NCBI GenBank assembly: GCA_002788515.1
Contig: PFRJ01000108.1
Location: 1 to 10,823 of the forward strand
DNA length: 10,823 nt
Direction: 5' to 3'
DNA from: Nitrosopumilales archaeon CG_4_9_14_0_2_um_filter_34_16
GTDB lineage: Archaea > Thermoproteota > Nitrososphaeria > Nitrososphaerales > Nitrosopumilaceae
The translations under genes were made by a program, and so were the position numbers. How positions within the stretch are numbered: position 1 is the first letter of the stretch; each line of letters starts with the position of its first letter. The notes under the pieces were generated by a model, which was given only the letters and a program-made list of their open reading frames with translations, had not been told where the DNA came from and searched no databases. This document shows positions 1 to 5,914 of the stretch, one piece after another.

Positions 1-195
1 TGTCAAGATTGTGGAAAACGTCTATTTCATGAAAATGAAACCACGTTAAAGATCGAGGAGACAATTCATTCAAAATTCTGCAGAAAAACAGAGGGAGAAA
101 CTCATAGTTTTATGCATAGAGATCTTTCACACATGCAGACTTTTGATTCAGAAAGAGAAAACGATTCAACAGGCACTCCAATATTGAAAAAATAA
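1..195 (+). CDS. 3' end of a Cys/His-containing protein (partial, 5' end outside window)
   Basis: This is the only frame that stays open from the window edge. It gives 64 residues ending in TAA at 193-195. It opens with C1-x2-C4 followed by Gly-Lys, typical of a zinc knuckle, and H23-x3-C27 could supply the other ligands. After that the chain is charged and Ser/Thr-rich with no hydrophobic segment, so a soluble tail is likely. The N-terminus is missing, so the family cannot be named. The gene lies 51 nt upstream of the reductase and on the same strand, but the reductase has its own TATA-like box, so they need not be co-transcribed. It could also be a C-terminal zinc finger of a larger protein. 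Confidence 0.62.
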   Translation, partial: CQDCGKRLFHENETTLKIEETIHSKFCRKTEGETHSFMHRDLSHMQTFDSERENDSTGTPILKK

Positions 196-212
196 TTCAC
201 CCAACATACCTC

Positions 213-222
213 AAAATTATAT
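213..222 (+). promoter_or_regulatory. TATA-like box for the reductase gene
   Basis: The AT-rich stretch AAAATTATAT is centred about 29 nt before the TTG start at 247. This is the spacing expected for an archaeal promoter giving a leaderless or nearly leaderless mRNA. No Shine-Dalgarno sequence is seen before the TTG. Confidence 0.5.
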
Positions 223-246
223 CCTAGAGAATTATGATGCAAATCA

Positions 247-1461
247 TTGTCAGAAGAACAGTATTATGATTTAGTAATAGTGGGAGGAGGACCAGCAGGA
301 TCATCTGCTGCTTTTGCAGCTGCGAAGAACGGAATTAAAGTAGCATTGCTTGAAAAAGAAAATACAATTGCAGAAACAGTTAGGACTAGCGGAGTAACAT
401 GGATTCAAAATATTAAAGAGTTTGGAATTCCAGACGATTGTTTTAACCCAATAAAGAATTTTTCATTTTGTTCTCCCAATAATGAAGTAACTATTAGCGA
501 TTTAATTCCAAGAGCTGCAGTTTTAGATGTAAGAAAAACATACCGGTGGTTAGCAAACAAAGCTAAACAGTCAGGAGCAGATATTTTTGTCAAGATGAAT
601 GTTGGCAGTGTTCTGAAAAATGAAAAAGGAGACATTGTAGGGGTATGTGCCACAGGACCTAATGGGAAAGTAAATTTTCATTCAAAAATAGTGATAGATG
701 CAAGCGGATTCACATCAATTGTGTGCAAAGCAATGGGGTATGTGACTCAATGGAAGCGATTTGGAGCAGGTGCAGAATATGAAGTAAAGGTAGATCATGT
801 AGATTCTGAAACATGGTGGTTGATGGTTGGACAAAAATACTCACCTGCAGGATATGCATGGATTTTTCCTTTAGGAAACAATATTGTTAGAATAGGTGTA
901 GGAGTAGGAAAACCAGAATCAAATGTAGATCCTACACAAAGACTCAAAGAATTAATTGAAAACAAAGTGGGACCTATAAAAAAACTAGGAGAAATAACAC
1001 CAATAGAATTTCATTACGGATTAATTCCAAATGACGGATTATCACGTAAAACAGTTTTTAATAATTTGATATTAGTTGGAGATTCAGCAGGACAAGCAAA
1101 TCCTCTTGTTTTAGAAGGAATAAGATACGCGATAAAATTTGGCAGAGTTGCAGGCAAGATTGCAGCAGATGCAATAAAATCAGGAAAAACAGACAGAGAT
1201 TCACTATATCCATATGAAGAGAACTGGCGAAAAGAGATTGAAACAAAAATTAATTCTGCAGGTAAAGTTCAGAACAGGTGGATTGGTTTAACAGACGAAG
1301 AATGGGATAAAGAACTAGACATCATCAAAGAACTCAAATCTGAAGAATTTATTGATTTTATAAAAGCAGATTTTGGATTATCAAACATGATAAAATTAGC
1401 AACGCATCATCCAAAATTAGCAGTGAGACAATTATTTAGTTTAGTAAAAAGAAAAAAATAA
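247..1461 (+). CDS. Geranylgeranyl reductase family FAD-dependent oxidoreductase
   Basis: A 404-aa flavoprotein of the geranylgeranyl reductase (GGR) family, which saturates isoprenoid double bonds, in archaea typically those of membrane lipid chains. An N-terminal Rossmann fold carries G13-G14-G15-P-A-G18 with E36 as the likely ribose-binding acid. A helix at about 94-107 (DVRKTYRWLANKA) matches the usual GGR/PHBH region. DASGF is at 151-155, the GGR-type Y-x-W-x-F-P motif at 203-208, and the second FAD motif GDSAG at 278-282. Length is normal for the family. The start is TTG: an in-frame TGA at 235-237 excludes anything further upstream, the two ATGs at 234 and 237 are out of frame, and a TATA-like box sits at the right distance. 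Thaumarchaea usually carry several GGR paralogues, so the exact substrate (archaeol or GDGT chains, or a quinone side chain) cannot be assigned. Confidence 0.9.
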   Translation: MSEEQYYDLVIVGGGPAGSSAAFAAAKNGIKVALLEKENTIAETVRTSGVTWIQNIKEFGIPDDCFNPIKNFSFCSPNNEVTISDLIPRAAVLDVRKTYRWLANKAKQSGADIFVKMNVGSVLKNEKGDIVGVCATGPNGKVNFHSKIVIDASGFTSIVCKAMGYVTQWKRFGAGAEYEVKVDHVDSETWWLMVGQKYSPAGYAWIFPLGNNIVRIGVGVGKPESNVDPTQRLKELIENKVGPIKKLGEITPIEFHYGLIPNDGLSRKTVFNNLILVGDSAGQANPLVLEGIRYAIKFGRVAGKIAADAIKSGKTDRDSLYPYEENWRKEIETKINSAGKVQNRWIGLTDEEWDKELDIIKELKSEEFIDFIKADFGLSNMIKLATHHPKLAVRQLFSLVKRKK

Positions 1462-1762
1462 TCAAAAAACATTAAAGAAATCAGTACCGCTATGTCAGGG
1501 CATTGTAGTTGTGCAACATAAACCACAAAATCATATGTATTGGATACAACTTCAGTGAACAATCCTAAAGAATTGTCCTTTAATGCAATCTCATCAATTA
1601 AGTTACCTTTTTGATCATAAACAAATAATGACTTGCCAGTATCATAATCACCAAAATTTTCAAGAATTAGAATTCTGTTAGGACTTGTACAGATGTACAT
1701 ACAGGCATCAAAAGAAGAGCAAATAGGCTCAATACTAGTAAAATTCGTTCAATAAGGATCAA
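1407..1762 (-). pseudogene. Frameshifted remnant of a small secreted protein
   Basis: Two overlapping minus-strand frames together look like one broken gene. Frame A starts with TTG at 1762 and encodes a convincing signal peptide (ILIERILLVLSLFALLLM, then PVCTS) but stops at 1667. Frame B, offset by one base, is open from before 1700 to 1407 and continues as a plausible extracellular chain with segments such as RILILENFGDYDTGKSLFVY and QKGNLIDEIALKDNSL. A single indel around 1670-1700 would join them. The last roughly 18 codons of frame B run antisense into the end of the reductase gene, so the original stop was probably earlier. I do not recognise the family. It could instead be a sequencing error in an intact gene of about 110 aa. 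Confidence 0.42.
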
Positions 1763-1811
1763 AACCGAGACTCATACTAGAGTATCTATGATTAGGGAAG
1801 TATTAGAAAAA

Positions 1812-2027
1812 TCAAGCCATGGCAGATAGTAAATGGTAGCTGCCAGACGTGATTTTGGGCACAGTGTTGGCATGGTCGGTCTGGTAAGACATACAAGTTG
1901 AATGGAATTGTACTTGGGTGCATGTTGCACAATCCTTACAAATCATACTATTTGGTTTCATACATTGTAAACATTTACTATTCTCGCATAGTTTTCCACC
2001 ACAATTTCGACACGATTCATCAGGCAA
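1812..2027 (-). CDS. Small Cys-rich zinc-ribbon protein
   Basis: A 71-aa protein with nine cysteines in its first 45 residues: C6-x2-C9, C14, C19-x2-C22, C30-x2-C33-x2-C36 and C45, plus H42. This spacing would fit two small zinc sites. There is no signal peptide or membrane segment; the last 25 residues are polar and uninformative. The start is TTG at 2027; an in-frame TGA two codons upstream rules out a longer form. A TATA-like element (CTTATATCT on the minus strand, 2055-2063) lies 32 nt upstream. It is divergent from the methyltransferase at 2138. The function is unknown; nucleic-acid or protein binding through zinc is an inference from the CxxC pattern only. Confidence 0.62.
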   Translation of the reverse strand: MPDESCRNCGGKLCENSKCLQCMKPNSMICKDCATCTQVQFHSTCMSYQTDHANTVPKITSGSYHLLSAMA

Positions 2028-2054
2028 TTCTTTTCAAAAATAATCATTACAAAT

Positions 2055-2063
2055 TAGATATAA
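2055..2063 (-). promoter_or_regulatory. TATA-like box for the zinc-ribbon gene
   Basis: Reads CTTATATCT on the minus strand, centred 32 nt before the TTG at 2027, which would leave a leader of about 5 nt. Confidence 0.4.
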
Positions 2064-2107
2064 GATACACGAATAATTCGTTCATATCAATGATCAGTAA
2101 GACGAAG

Positions 2108-2116
2108 ATTATAATT
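2108..2116 (+). promoter_or_regulatory. TATA-like box for the methyltransferase gene
   Basis: ATTATAATT is centred 26 nt before the ATG at 2138. The spacing favours that ATG over the TTG at 2132 and implies a leaderless transcript. Confidence 0.5.
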
Positions 2117-2137
2117 GAAACAAGAAAATAATTGAAC

Positions 2138-2767
2138 ATGGATAAAATTAGAAAAACTTTTGATCAATGGGCTCAGAATGGTAAAGCGGAATTAATGGAG
2201 ATAGAACATGGAAAAAATGTTTTAGAATTTTTGAAAACAGTACAATTCAAAGAATCGTTTACATTTTTGGATGTAGGATGTGGAAACGGGTGGGTAGTAA
2301 GAAAAATTGCAAATAAAAAAAATTGTAAAAAAGCAATAGGTATTGATAAAAGTAAAAAAATGATCATTCAATCTAAAAAAAAGAAAATCAGTGGAAAAGA
2401 AGAATATATTCATACAGACATAGAATCAATGGAAGGTAAGATAAAATTTGACTATGTGTTTTCTATGGAATCATTGTATTATGTAGATTCTATGGAAACC
2501 GCATTGGAAAAAATATACAAAATACTGAAACCAGGTGGAAATTTCTTTTGTGGTACGGATTTTTACACAGAAAACAAGGCAACAACAAGATGGGCAGACG
2601 TAATGAAAATACAGATGCATCTTCATTCAAAAAAAGAATGGGTACAGTTTTTCAGAAAAACAGGATTCACGGTAAAAACTAGACATATCAAAGATTTGAA
2701 AAATAAGAAAAAATGGAAACGAGAATATGGAACTTTATTCATAATAGGCACAAAATCAAATAAGTAA
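2138..2767 (+). CDS. Class I SAM-dependent methyltransferase
   Basis: A 209-aa protein with a Methyltransf_11-like Rossmann domain. Motif I is LDVGCGNGW at 44-52, which binds S-adenosylmethionine. The acidic end of strand 2 is GID at 68-70, with D70 as the likely ribose contact. A later D (in HTDIESM) marks motif III, and KILKPGG is the usual post-motif before strand 5. The C-terminus is very Lys-rich (for example KDLKNKKKWKR), unusual for a small-molecule methyltransferase and possibly linked to an anionic partner such as RNA; this last point is inference. I chose ATG 2138 over the in-frame TTG at 2132 because of the TATA spacing. The substrate cannot be predicted. It lies directly upstream of RNase P RNA on the same strand. 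Confidence 0.85.
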   Translation: MDKIRKTFDQWAQNGKAELMEIEHGKNVLEFLKTVQFKESFTFLDVGCGNGWVVRKIANKKNCKKAIGIDKSKKMIIQSKKKKISGKEEYIHTDIESMEGKIKFDYVFSMESLYYVDSMETALEKIYKILKPGGNFFCGTDFYTENKATTRWADVMKIQMHLHSKKEWVQFFRKTGFTVKTRHIKDLKNKKKWKREYGTLFIIGTKSNK

Positions 2768-2797
2768 TACTCAAATCCAATAAAGAACTACAACAAT

Positions 2798-3084
2798 TAT
2801 GTGAGCTGGAGCACGATACACTGCTACGGCAGAGGAAACTCCTCCCTCCATACAGGAAATGTGATCTGGAGATAGATAATCAGAGATGATTGGCAACGGA
2901 GCAGAAAAGAAATCCAATATGGCGTACTGTGATGGTGAAAACCTGAGATTTCCATAAAAGGAATGAAAAAGACGACCCACATGGAGCAAAGCCAAACAGA
3001 ACTAAAGGATCCTGTACTAAGTTCAGGTAGGCTGCAAAGCGAAATATCGTGAAAACAGAAGGAGGGTTACTCCCAGCACACATA
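2798..3084 (+). ncRNA. rnpB: RNase P RNA (archaeal)
   Basis: The catalytic RNA of ribonuclease P, which removes 5' leaders from pre-tRNA. The core helices can be traced. P1: 2798-2810 (TATGTGAGCTGGA) pairs imperfectly with 3071-3084 (TCCCAGCACACATA). P2: CACGATA 2812-2818 pairs perfectly with TATCGTG 3045-3051. P3: CTGC 2821-2824 and GCAG 2829-2832 around a TACG loop. Conserved region I is GAGGAAACTCC from 2832, close to the universal GAGGAAAGTCC. Conserved region V is ACAGAA 3055-3060, followed by GGAGGG 3061-3066, which pairs with CCCTCC 2844-2849 as P4, then TTA. A specificity-domain hairpin (AATCA/TGATT, GAGA tetraloop) is at 2878-2891. Helix assignments are manual; ends are accurate to a few bases. 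No clear TATA box was found. The minus-strand reading frames over this region are not genes. Confidence 0.9.
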
Positions 3085-3102
3085 ATTTTTTAAAACTTTT
3101 TT
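3085..3102 (+). terminator. Poly-T terminator after RNase P RNA
   Basis: Two runs of six T (3086-3091 and 3097-3102) directly follow the 3' strand of P1. T-tracts without a hairpin are the usual archaeal termination signal. Confidence 0.6.
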
Positions 3103-3115
3103 CAAAATACATTGA

Positions 3116-3127
3116 TTAATATAATAT
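3116..3127 (+). promoter_or_regulatory. TATA-like box for the C2H2 microprotein
   Basis: TTAATATAATAT is centred about 30 nt before the ATG at 3152, consistent with a short or absent leader. The ATG at 3141 opens a frame that stops after four codons. Confidence 0.45.
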
Positions 3128-3151
3128 TTTCATAAAAAATATGAAAGTAGT

Positions 3152-3256
3152 ATGATCAAACGCATCCAATGCCCACATTGCAAGAAACATCTTGCAGGAG
3201 AAGGTCATTTAAGAAGACACATTAGAACCATTCACAAAAACGAATCAGTAAAATAA
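3152..3256 (+). CDS. 34-aa single C2H2 zinc finger microprotein
   Basis: This short frame encodes 34 residues, nearly all of which form one classical C2H2 finger: C7-x2-C10-x12-H23-x4-H28, with L20 where the finger's hydrophobic core leucine is expected. The helix region GHLRRHIRTIH is strongly basic, as in DNA- or RNA-binding fingers. Only a few residues lie outside the finger. It has its own TATA-like box and no SD. It is convergent with the ribbon-helix-helix gene, five bases separating the two stop codons. The finger geometry is clear from sequence; nucleic-acid binding is family knowledge; its target is unknown. Single fingers usually bind DNA weakly, so it may dimerise or assist another factor. 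Confidence 0.75.
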   Translation: MIKRIQCPHCKKHLAGEGHLRRHIRTIHKNESVK

Positions 3257-3267
3257 TTTAATTATTT
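3251..3267. repeat. 17-bp palindrome holding two convergent stop codons
   Basis: AAATAATT and AATTATTT form a perfect inverted repeat around T3259. The arms contain the TAA of the C2H2 gene (3254-3256) and the reverse-strand TAA of the RHH gene (3262-3264). It may act as a bidirectional terminator or simply reflect AT-rich convergent ends. Confidence 0.5.
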
Positions 3268-3405
3268 TAGTCCTTTTTCCAATACTTCATTTACTATTCG
3301 TGAAAAACTTACAGTTGAAGCAGATTCTTTAATTCGTTTTGCTTGCAATGTACGGAGTTTTTTTGCAATCTCACTGTTTAACATTATAGTAAGTCGTTCT
3401 GCCAT
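3262..3405 (-). CDS. Ribbon-helix-helix (CopG-like) DNA-binding protein
   Basis: A 47-aa protein that fits the ribbon-helix-helix fold throughout: a beta strand at 3-9 (ERLTIML), helix A at about 11-28 rich in Lys/Arg (EIAKKLRTLQAKRIK), and helix B at about 33-46 (SFSRIVNEVLEKGL) after a short turn. RHH proteins bind DNA as dimers, the paired strands entering the major groove; they often repress their own promoter or act as antitoxins. No toxin-like partner adjoins it; its nearest neighbour is the convergent C2H2 microprotein. The start is ATG 3405. An in-frame TTG at 3435 would precede the likely transcription start set by a TATA-like TTTTTATCA at 3436-3444 (minus strand), so it was rejected. 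Confidence 0.8.
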   Translation of the reverse strand: MAERLTIMLNSEIAKKLRTLQAKRIKESASTVSFSRIVNEVLEKGLK

Positions 3406-3435
3406 GACAATGGTTTCTTTTACTCCTATTTTCAA

Positions 3436-3444
3436 TGATAAAAA
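3436..3444 (-). promoter_or_regulatory. TATA-like box for the RHH gene
   Basis: Reads TTTTTATCA on the minus strand, centred about 35 nt before the ATG at 3405, implying a leader of roughly 8 nt. Weak match. Confidence 0.3.
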
Positions 3445-3480
3445 ATCAATTCTTTACTAAATGATCAAACATAATAGAAT

Positions 3481-3498
3481 ATTTCCAGTTATGGAAAT
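3481..3498. repeat. Perfect 7-bp hairpin between two minus-strand genes
   Basis: ATTTCCA and TGGAAAT flank a GTTA loop. It lies just downstream of the membrane-protein gene (stop at 3518) and 76 nt upstream of the RHH start. It could be an RNA hairpin at the 3' end of the former or an operator for the latter; no long T-run follows it on the minus strand. Confidence 0.4.
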
Positions 3499-3517
3499 GA
3501 TAAATTCAAAAATTAAA

Positions 3518-4900
3518 TTAACTCATGGAACTGACTTGTTCTTTACAAATTTCAGCGTTGCATCTACATGTTCCATCACAAAGACATGCTCCTTGCATTA
3601 CACAGTCGCATTCAGAATGCATTTCAGCAGATGCTGCACAACCACAAGCAGCTTCTTCTTGAGTAGAAGGAGTAGGGGGAGAATTCTTTGTATTGTGTTC
3701 TTCGTAAACATTACGTGTTTGTTGATAATTAGTGTCGTCTCTTAATTGAGCCTCCCCTCTATTGGTTTGATAGCCACCCGAAGATGCACTAGTTTGATAG
3801 CCAACCAACTTACTTGGATCAATTCCTTGTTGGCCTTGTTTCTCATTTTTAAGAGATCTACTACTAACAAAGAAAAATGCAATTCCGGCCACAGCAGCCA
3901 TTCCAGCCATACCATAAACTATGAAAATTGGAAAATCACCAGTAGATGTTGTTGCATATCCATCTGGAGGAGTTGGAGTAACACCAATAATCTCAACACC
4001 ATCTAAAATATCTAAAGCACCAAATCCGATTGCAGATAAATTAGCTTGATCTGCAGATTGTACAGTTCGTATAACATATTTTTGATCAGAATTAATTTCA
4101 GCTTCAAACACTCGTTCAACTTGTCTTCCTTCCCTAATACTACTCTCGCCCATAGTCCAACTAGAGACAACAAAACCAGAAATAGATTTGTCTAACCCAA
4201 ATGTTGCAGCATCAGAAGTAACTCCAGTTGGATCAAACAGAAAGTGCCAGTTGGTCAATGGTTGTTGAGCAATAAAATCAGCATTGATCATATTTTTACT
4301 AAGGATTTCTTCAGCTTCAGTACCAGCAACTATACTGTAAAGTAAAGGCTCTTCAACTTTGAATAAACTGATTGGGTGATTGATATCTATGCCATCAATT
4401 TGAATTTCTTGATTTGTTGATAGTCCTCTCCACCCTAAATCTACAAGAGTTCTAACTTGATCCTTTGTGATTACATATTCACTTAAAGTACCACTTAGAA
4501 TAACTTTGTAATCAACTGAAGAATTGATGTTTCTTCCTTTAAGATGAATATCATACAACACATTAAGATCTGAGATTCTTGCTTGACTACCAGAATCTGC
4601 AATATTTTCATTTAATCTCTTCATCAAATTTTGAACCCCCGCATTTGATGAGTCAGCAGTTCCACTAAGGGTCCATGATTTTGTATGTAATTCATCAAAG
4701 AGTTGGCCTCCGTTTGGGTATTCAATAAAGATGGTTTTTTGGTAATTTACTTTAAATGGAGAAGAGTCACTATTAGGATTGATTTGAGCGTCTAATTGAG
4801 CAGCCCAAACAGGTACACTTGTACCAACTATGATAAGGGTTGCAAGTAAAACTGTCATAATTACAGCTCTAGACACGAGTAAAATCCGTGAAATTACCAT
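3518..4900 (-). CDS. Membrane-anchored protein with Cys-rich, metallothionein-like cytoplasmic tail
   Basis: A 460-aa protein in four parts. A signal peptide at about 1-33 has a signal-peptidase site after VWA. An extracellular region of about 290 residues (34-322) has mixed strand-like sequence and no cysteine. A membrane helix lies at about 324-346 (IFIVYGMAGMAAVAGIAFFF). A polar, probably disordered linker follows with two GYQT copies (367-370, 376-379). The tail at 419-452 holds all nine cysteines of the protein, as CGC, CDC, CLC and CRC plus a final C452, with H428. With a cleaved signal peptide and one helix, the tail should face the cytoplasm. CxC clusters are typical of metallothioneins (Cu/Zn/Cd thiolates), so metal binding or redox sensing is a reasonable inference, not a demonstrated role. 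I do not recognise the ectodomain. It is divergent from cofD. Confidence 0.85.
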   Translation of the reverse strand: MVISRILLVSRAVIMTVLLATLIIVGTSVPVWAAQLDAQINPNSDSSPFKVNYQKTIFIEYPNGGQLFDELHTKSWTLSGTADSSNAGVQNLMKRLNENIADSGSQARISDLNVLYDIHLKGRNINSSVDYKVILSGTLSEYVITKDQVRTLVDLGWRGLSTNQEIQIDGIDINHPISLFKVEEPLLYSIVAGTEAEEILSKNMINADFIAQQPLTNWHFLFDPTGVTSDAATFGLDKSISGFVVSSWTMGESSIREGRQVERVFEAEINSDQKYVIRTVQSADQANLSAIGFGALDILDGVEIIGVTPTPPDGYATTSTGDFPIFIVYGMAGMAAVAGIAFFFVSSRSLKNEKQGQQGIDPSKLVGYQTSASSGGYQTNRGEAQLRDDTNYQQTRNVYEEHNTKNSPPTPSTQEEAACGCAASAEMHSECDCVMQGACLCDGTCRCNAEICKEQVSSMS

Positions 4901-4940
4901 AATAAACTTATCCTAATTATCTAGATCGGCATTTTTTGAA

Positions 4941-4950
4941 AAAGTAATAT
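4941..4950. promoter_or_regulatory. AT element in the divergent membrane protein / cofD promoter region
   Basis: AAAGTAATAT lies about 46 nt before cofD ATG 4993 and about 45 nt before the membrane-protein ATG 4900. As a TATA box on either strand it would give a leader of about 20 nt, and both leaders hold an SD-like sequence: GAGG at 4981-4984 for cofD and AGGA (minus strand, 4911-4914) for the membrane protein. A shared, two-way promoter element is possible but unproven. Confidence 0.35.
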
Positions 4951-4980
4951 GGAGTATCAAAAATACCATTTTTGGTTTTA

Positions 4981-4984
4981 GAGG
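4981..4984 (+). promoter_or_regulatory. Shine-Dalgarno-like GAGG deciding the cofD start
   Basis: GAGG sits 8 nt before ATG 4993. With it, translation starts at the MITVLAGGTGS sequence usual for CofD rather than at the in-frame TTG 4972, which would add seven residues outside the family's normal N-terminus. Confidence 0.5.
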
Positions 4985-4992
4985 AATATGAT

Positions 4993-5913
4993 ATGATTAC
5001 AGTCTTAGCAGGGGGAACAGGTTCGGTCAAATTAGTAAGAGGATTAGTTGCTCAAGAATCCAAAGTGAATGTAATTAGTAATGTTGGAGACAATTATTGG
5101 CTTTACGGGCTTTACGTTTGTCCAGATATAGATACCATCGTTTACGGATTAGCAGATTTGCTTGATCAAGAAAGAGGATGGGGAATGCAAAAAGACACAT
5201 TCAATTTTTTGCGTCAAATGGAGGTTTTTGGAGAAGAAACATGGTTTAGAATTGGGGATAGAGATGCTGCAACACATTTGATTAGAACAAACATGTTAAA
5301 AAATGGAAAAAATCTAAGCGACATTACAAAATGGATGTGTGAGAAATTTGCAGTTACTGCAAATATTATTCCAGTTACAGACAACAGTATTGAAACAAGA
5401 ATTACTACCGATAAAGGAGAATTACATTTACAAGAATATTGGGTAAAACATAGAGGAAAAGATCCAGTAGAAGGGATTCAATATATTGGAGCAGATAAGG
5501 CTCGTCCAAATCCAGAAGCAATTAATGCAATCCATGATGCAGACATGGTAATTTTGGCACCAGGAAATCCACTAACATCGATTGGTCCGATGTTGCAAAT
5601 TAAAGGAATTAGAAAAGAATTATCCAAAATAAAGAAAAAAGTAGTTGCAATTAGTCCATTAATTGGAGATGATGCGATAAGCGGACCTGCAGCGAAATAC
5701 ATGCAGGCTGCGGGAATAGAATCAAATGCATATGGATTAGCAAAAATGTATTCAGATGTGTGTGCAAATATCATTATAGATACTAAAGATAGGTTACTAA
5801 CAAAAAAGATTCAGAGTTTAGATATGAAAGTTTTTGAAACAAAAATCACCATGAAAAATAAATTGGCAGAAGATGCATTAGCAAATTTTATTCTAAAACA
5901 AGTACACGTATAA
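4993..5913 (+). CDS. cofD: 2-phospho-L-lactate transferase (CofD), F420 biosynthesis
   Basis: CofD transfers the phospholactyl group from lactyl-2-diphospho-5'-guanosine (LPPG) to the deazaflavin FO, giving F420-0 and GMP. The 306 residues match the family's usual length. The N-terminus MITVLAGGTGSVKLVRGL has the nucleotide-binding GGTG at 7-10. NVGDN is at 30-34, and the CPDIDTIVYGL segment (43-53) carries D45 and D47, in the region where CofD binds its metal. A second conserved loop, APGNPLTSIGPML, lies at roughly 190-203, and SPLIGD follows. The gene is co-directional with cofC, whose start lies one nucleotide after the cofD stop, so the two enzymes of consecutive steps form an operon. The start choice rests on the SD at 4981-4984 and on family conservation. 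Confidence 0.95.
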   Translation: MITVLAGGTGSVKLVRGLVAQESKVNVISNVGDNYWLYGLYVCPDIDTIVYGLADLLDQERGWGMQKDTFNFLRQMEVFGEETWFRIGDRDAATHLIRTNMLKNGKNLSDITKWMCEKFAVTANIIPVTDNSIETRITTDKGELHLQEYWVKHRGKDPVEGIQYIGADKARPNPEAINAIHDADMVILAPGNPLTSIGPMLQIKGIRKELSKIKKKVVAISPLIGDDAISGPAAKYMQAAGIESNAYGLAKMYSDVCANIIIDTKDRLLTKKIQSLDMKVFETKITMKNKLAEDALANFILKQVHV

Positions 5914-5914
5914 T

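Noticed and set aside
1898..2131. 77-codon plus-strand frame ending just before the methyltransferase
   Set aside because: It is antisense to the Cys-rich small protein and has an unlikely composition rich in Tyr, Ile and Asn. The minus-strand reading has clear CxxC motifs.
2771..3083. Two minus-strand open frames (74 and 67 codons)
   Set aside because: They overlap the RNase P RNA, whose helices explain the sequence; the encoded peptides look random.
3152..3470. 10-bp direct repeat ATGATCAAAC at 3152 and 3461
   Set aside because: Too short in AT-rich DNA to support an attachment site or transposon end; the first copy is coding sequence.
3461..4006. Plus-strand open frames of 94 and 86 codons
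   Set aside because: They lie antisense to the membrane protein. Their Ser/Thr/Cys-rich sequence is the complement of its linker and Cys tail, and they have no domain signature.
5478..5774. 98-codon minus-strand frame inside cofD, and similar frames at 405-653, 1058-1246, 2173-2413 and 5983-6177
   Set aside because: All are shadows of well-identified plus-strand genes.
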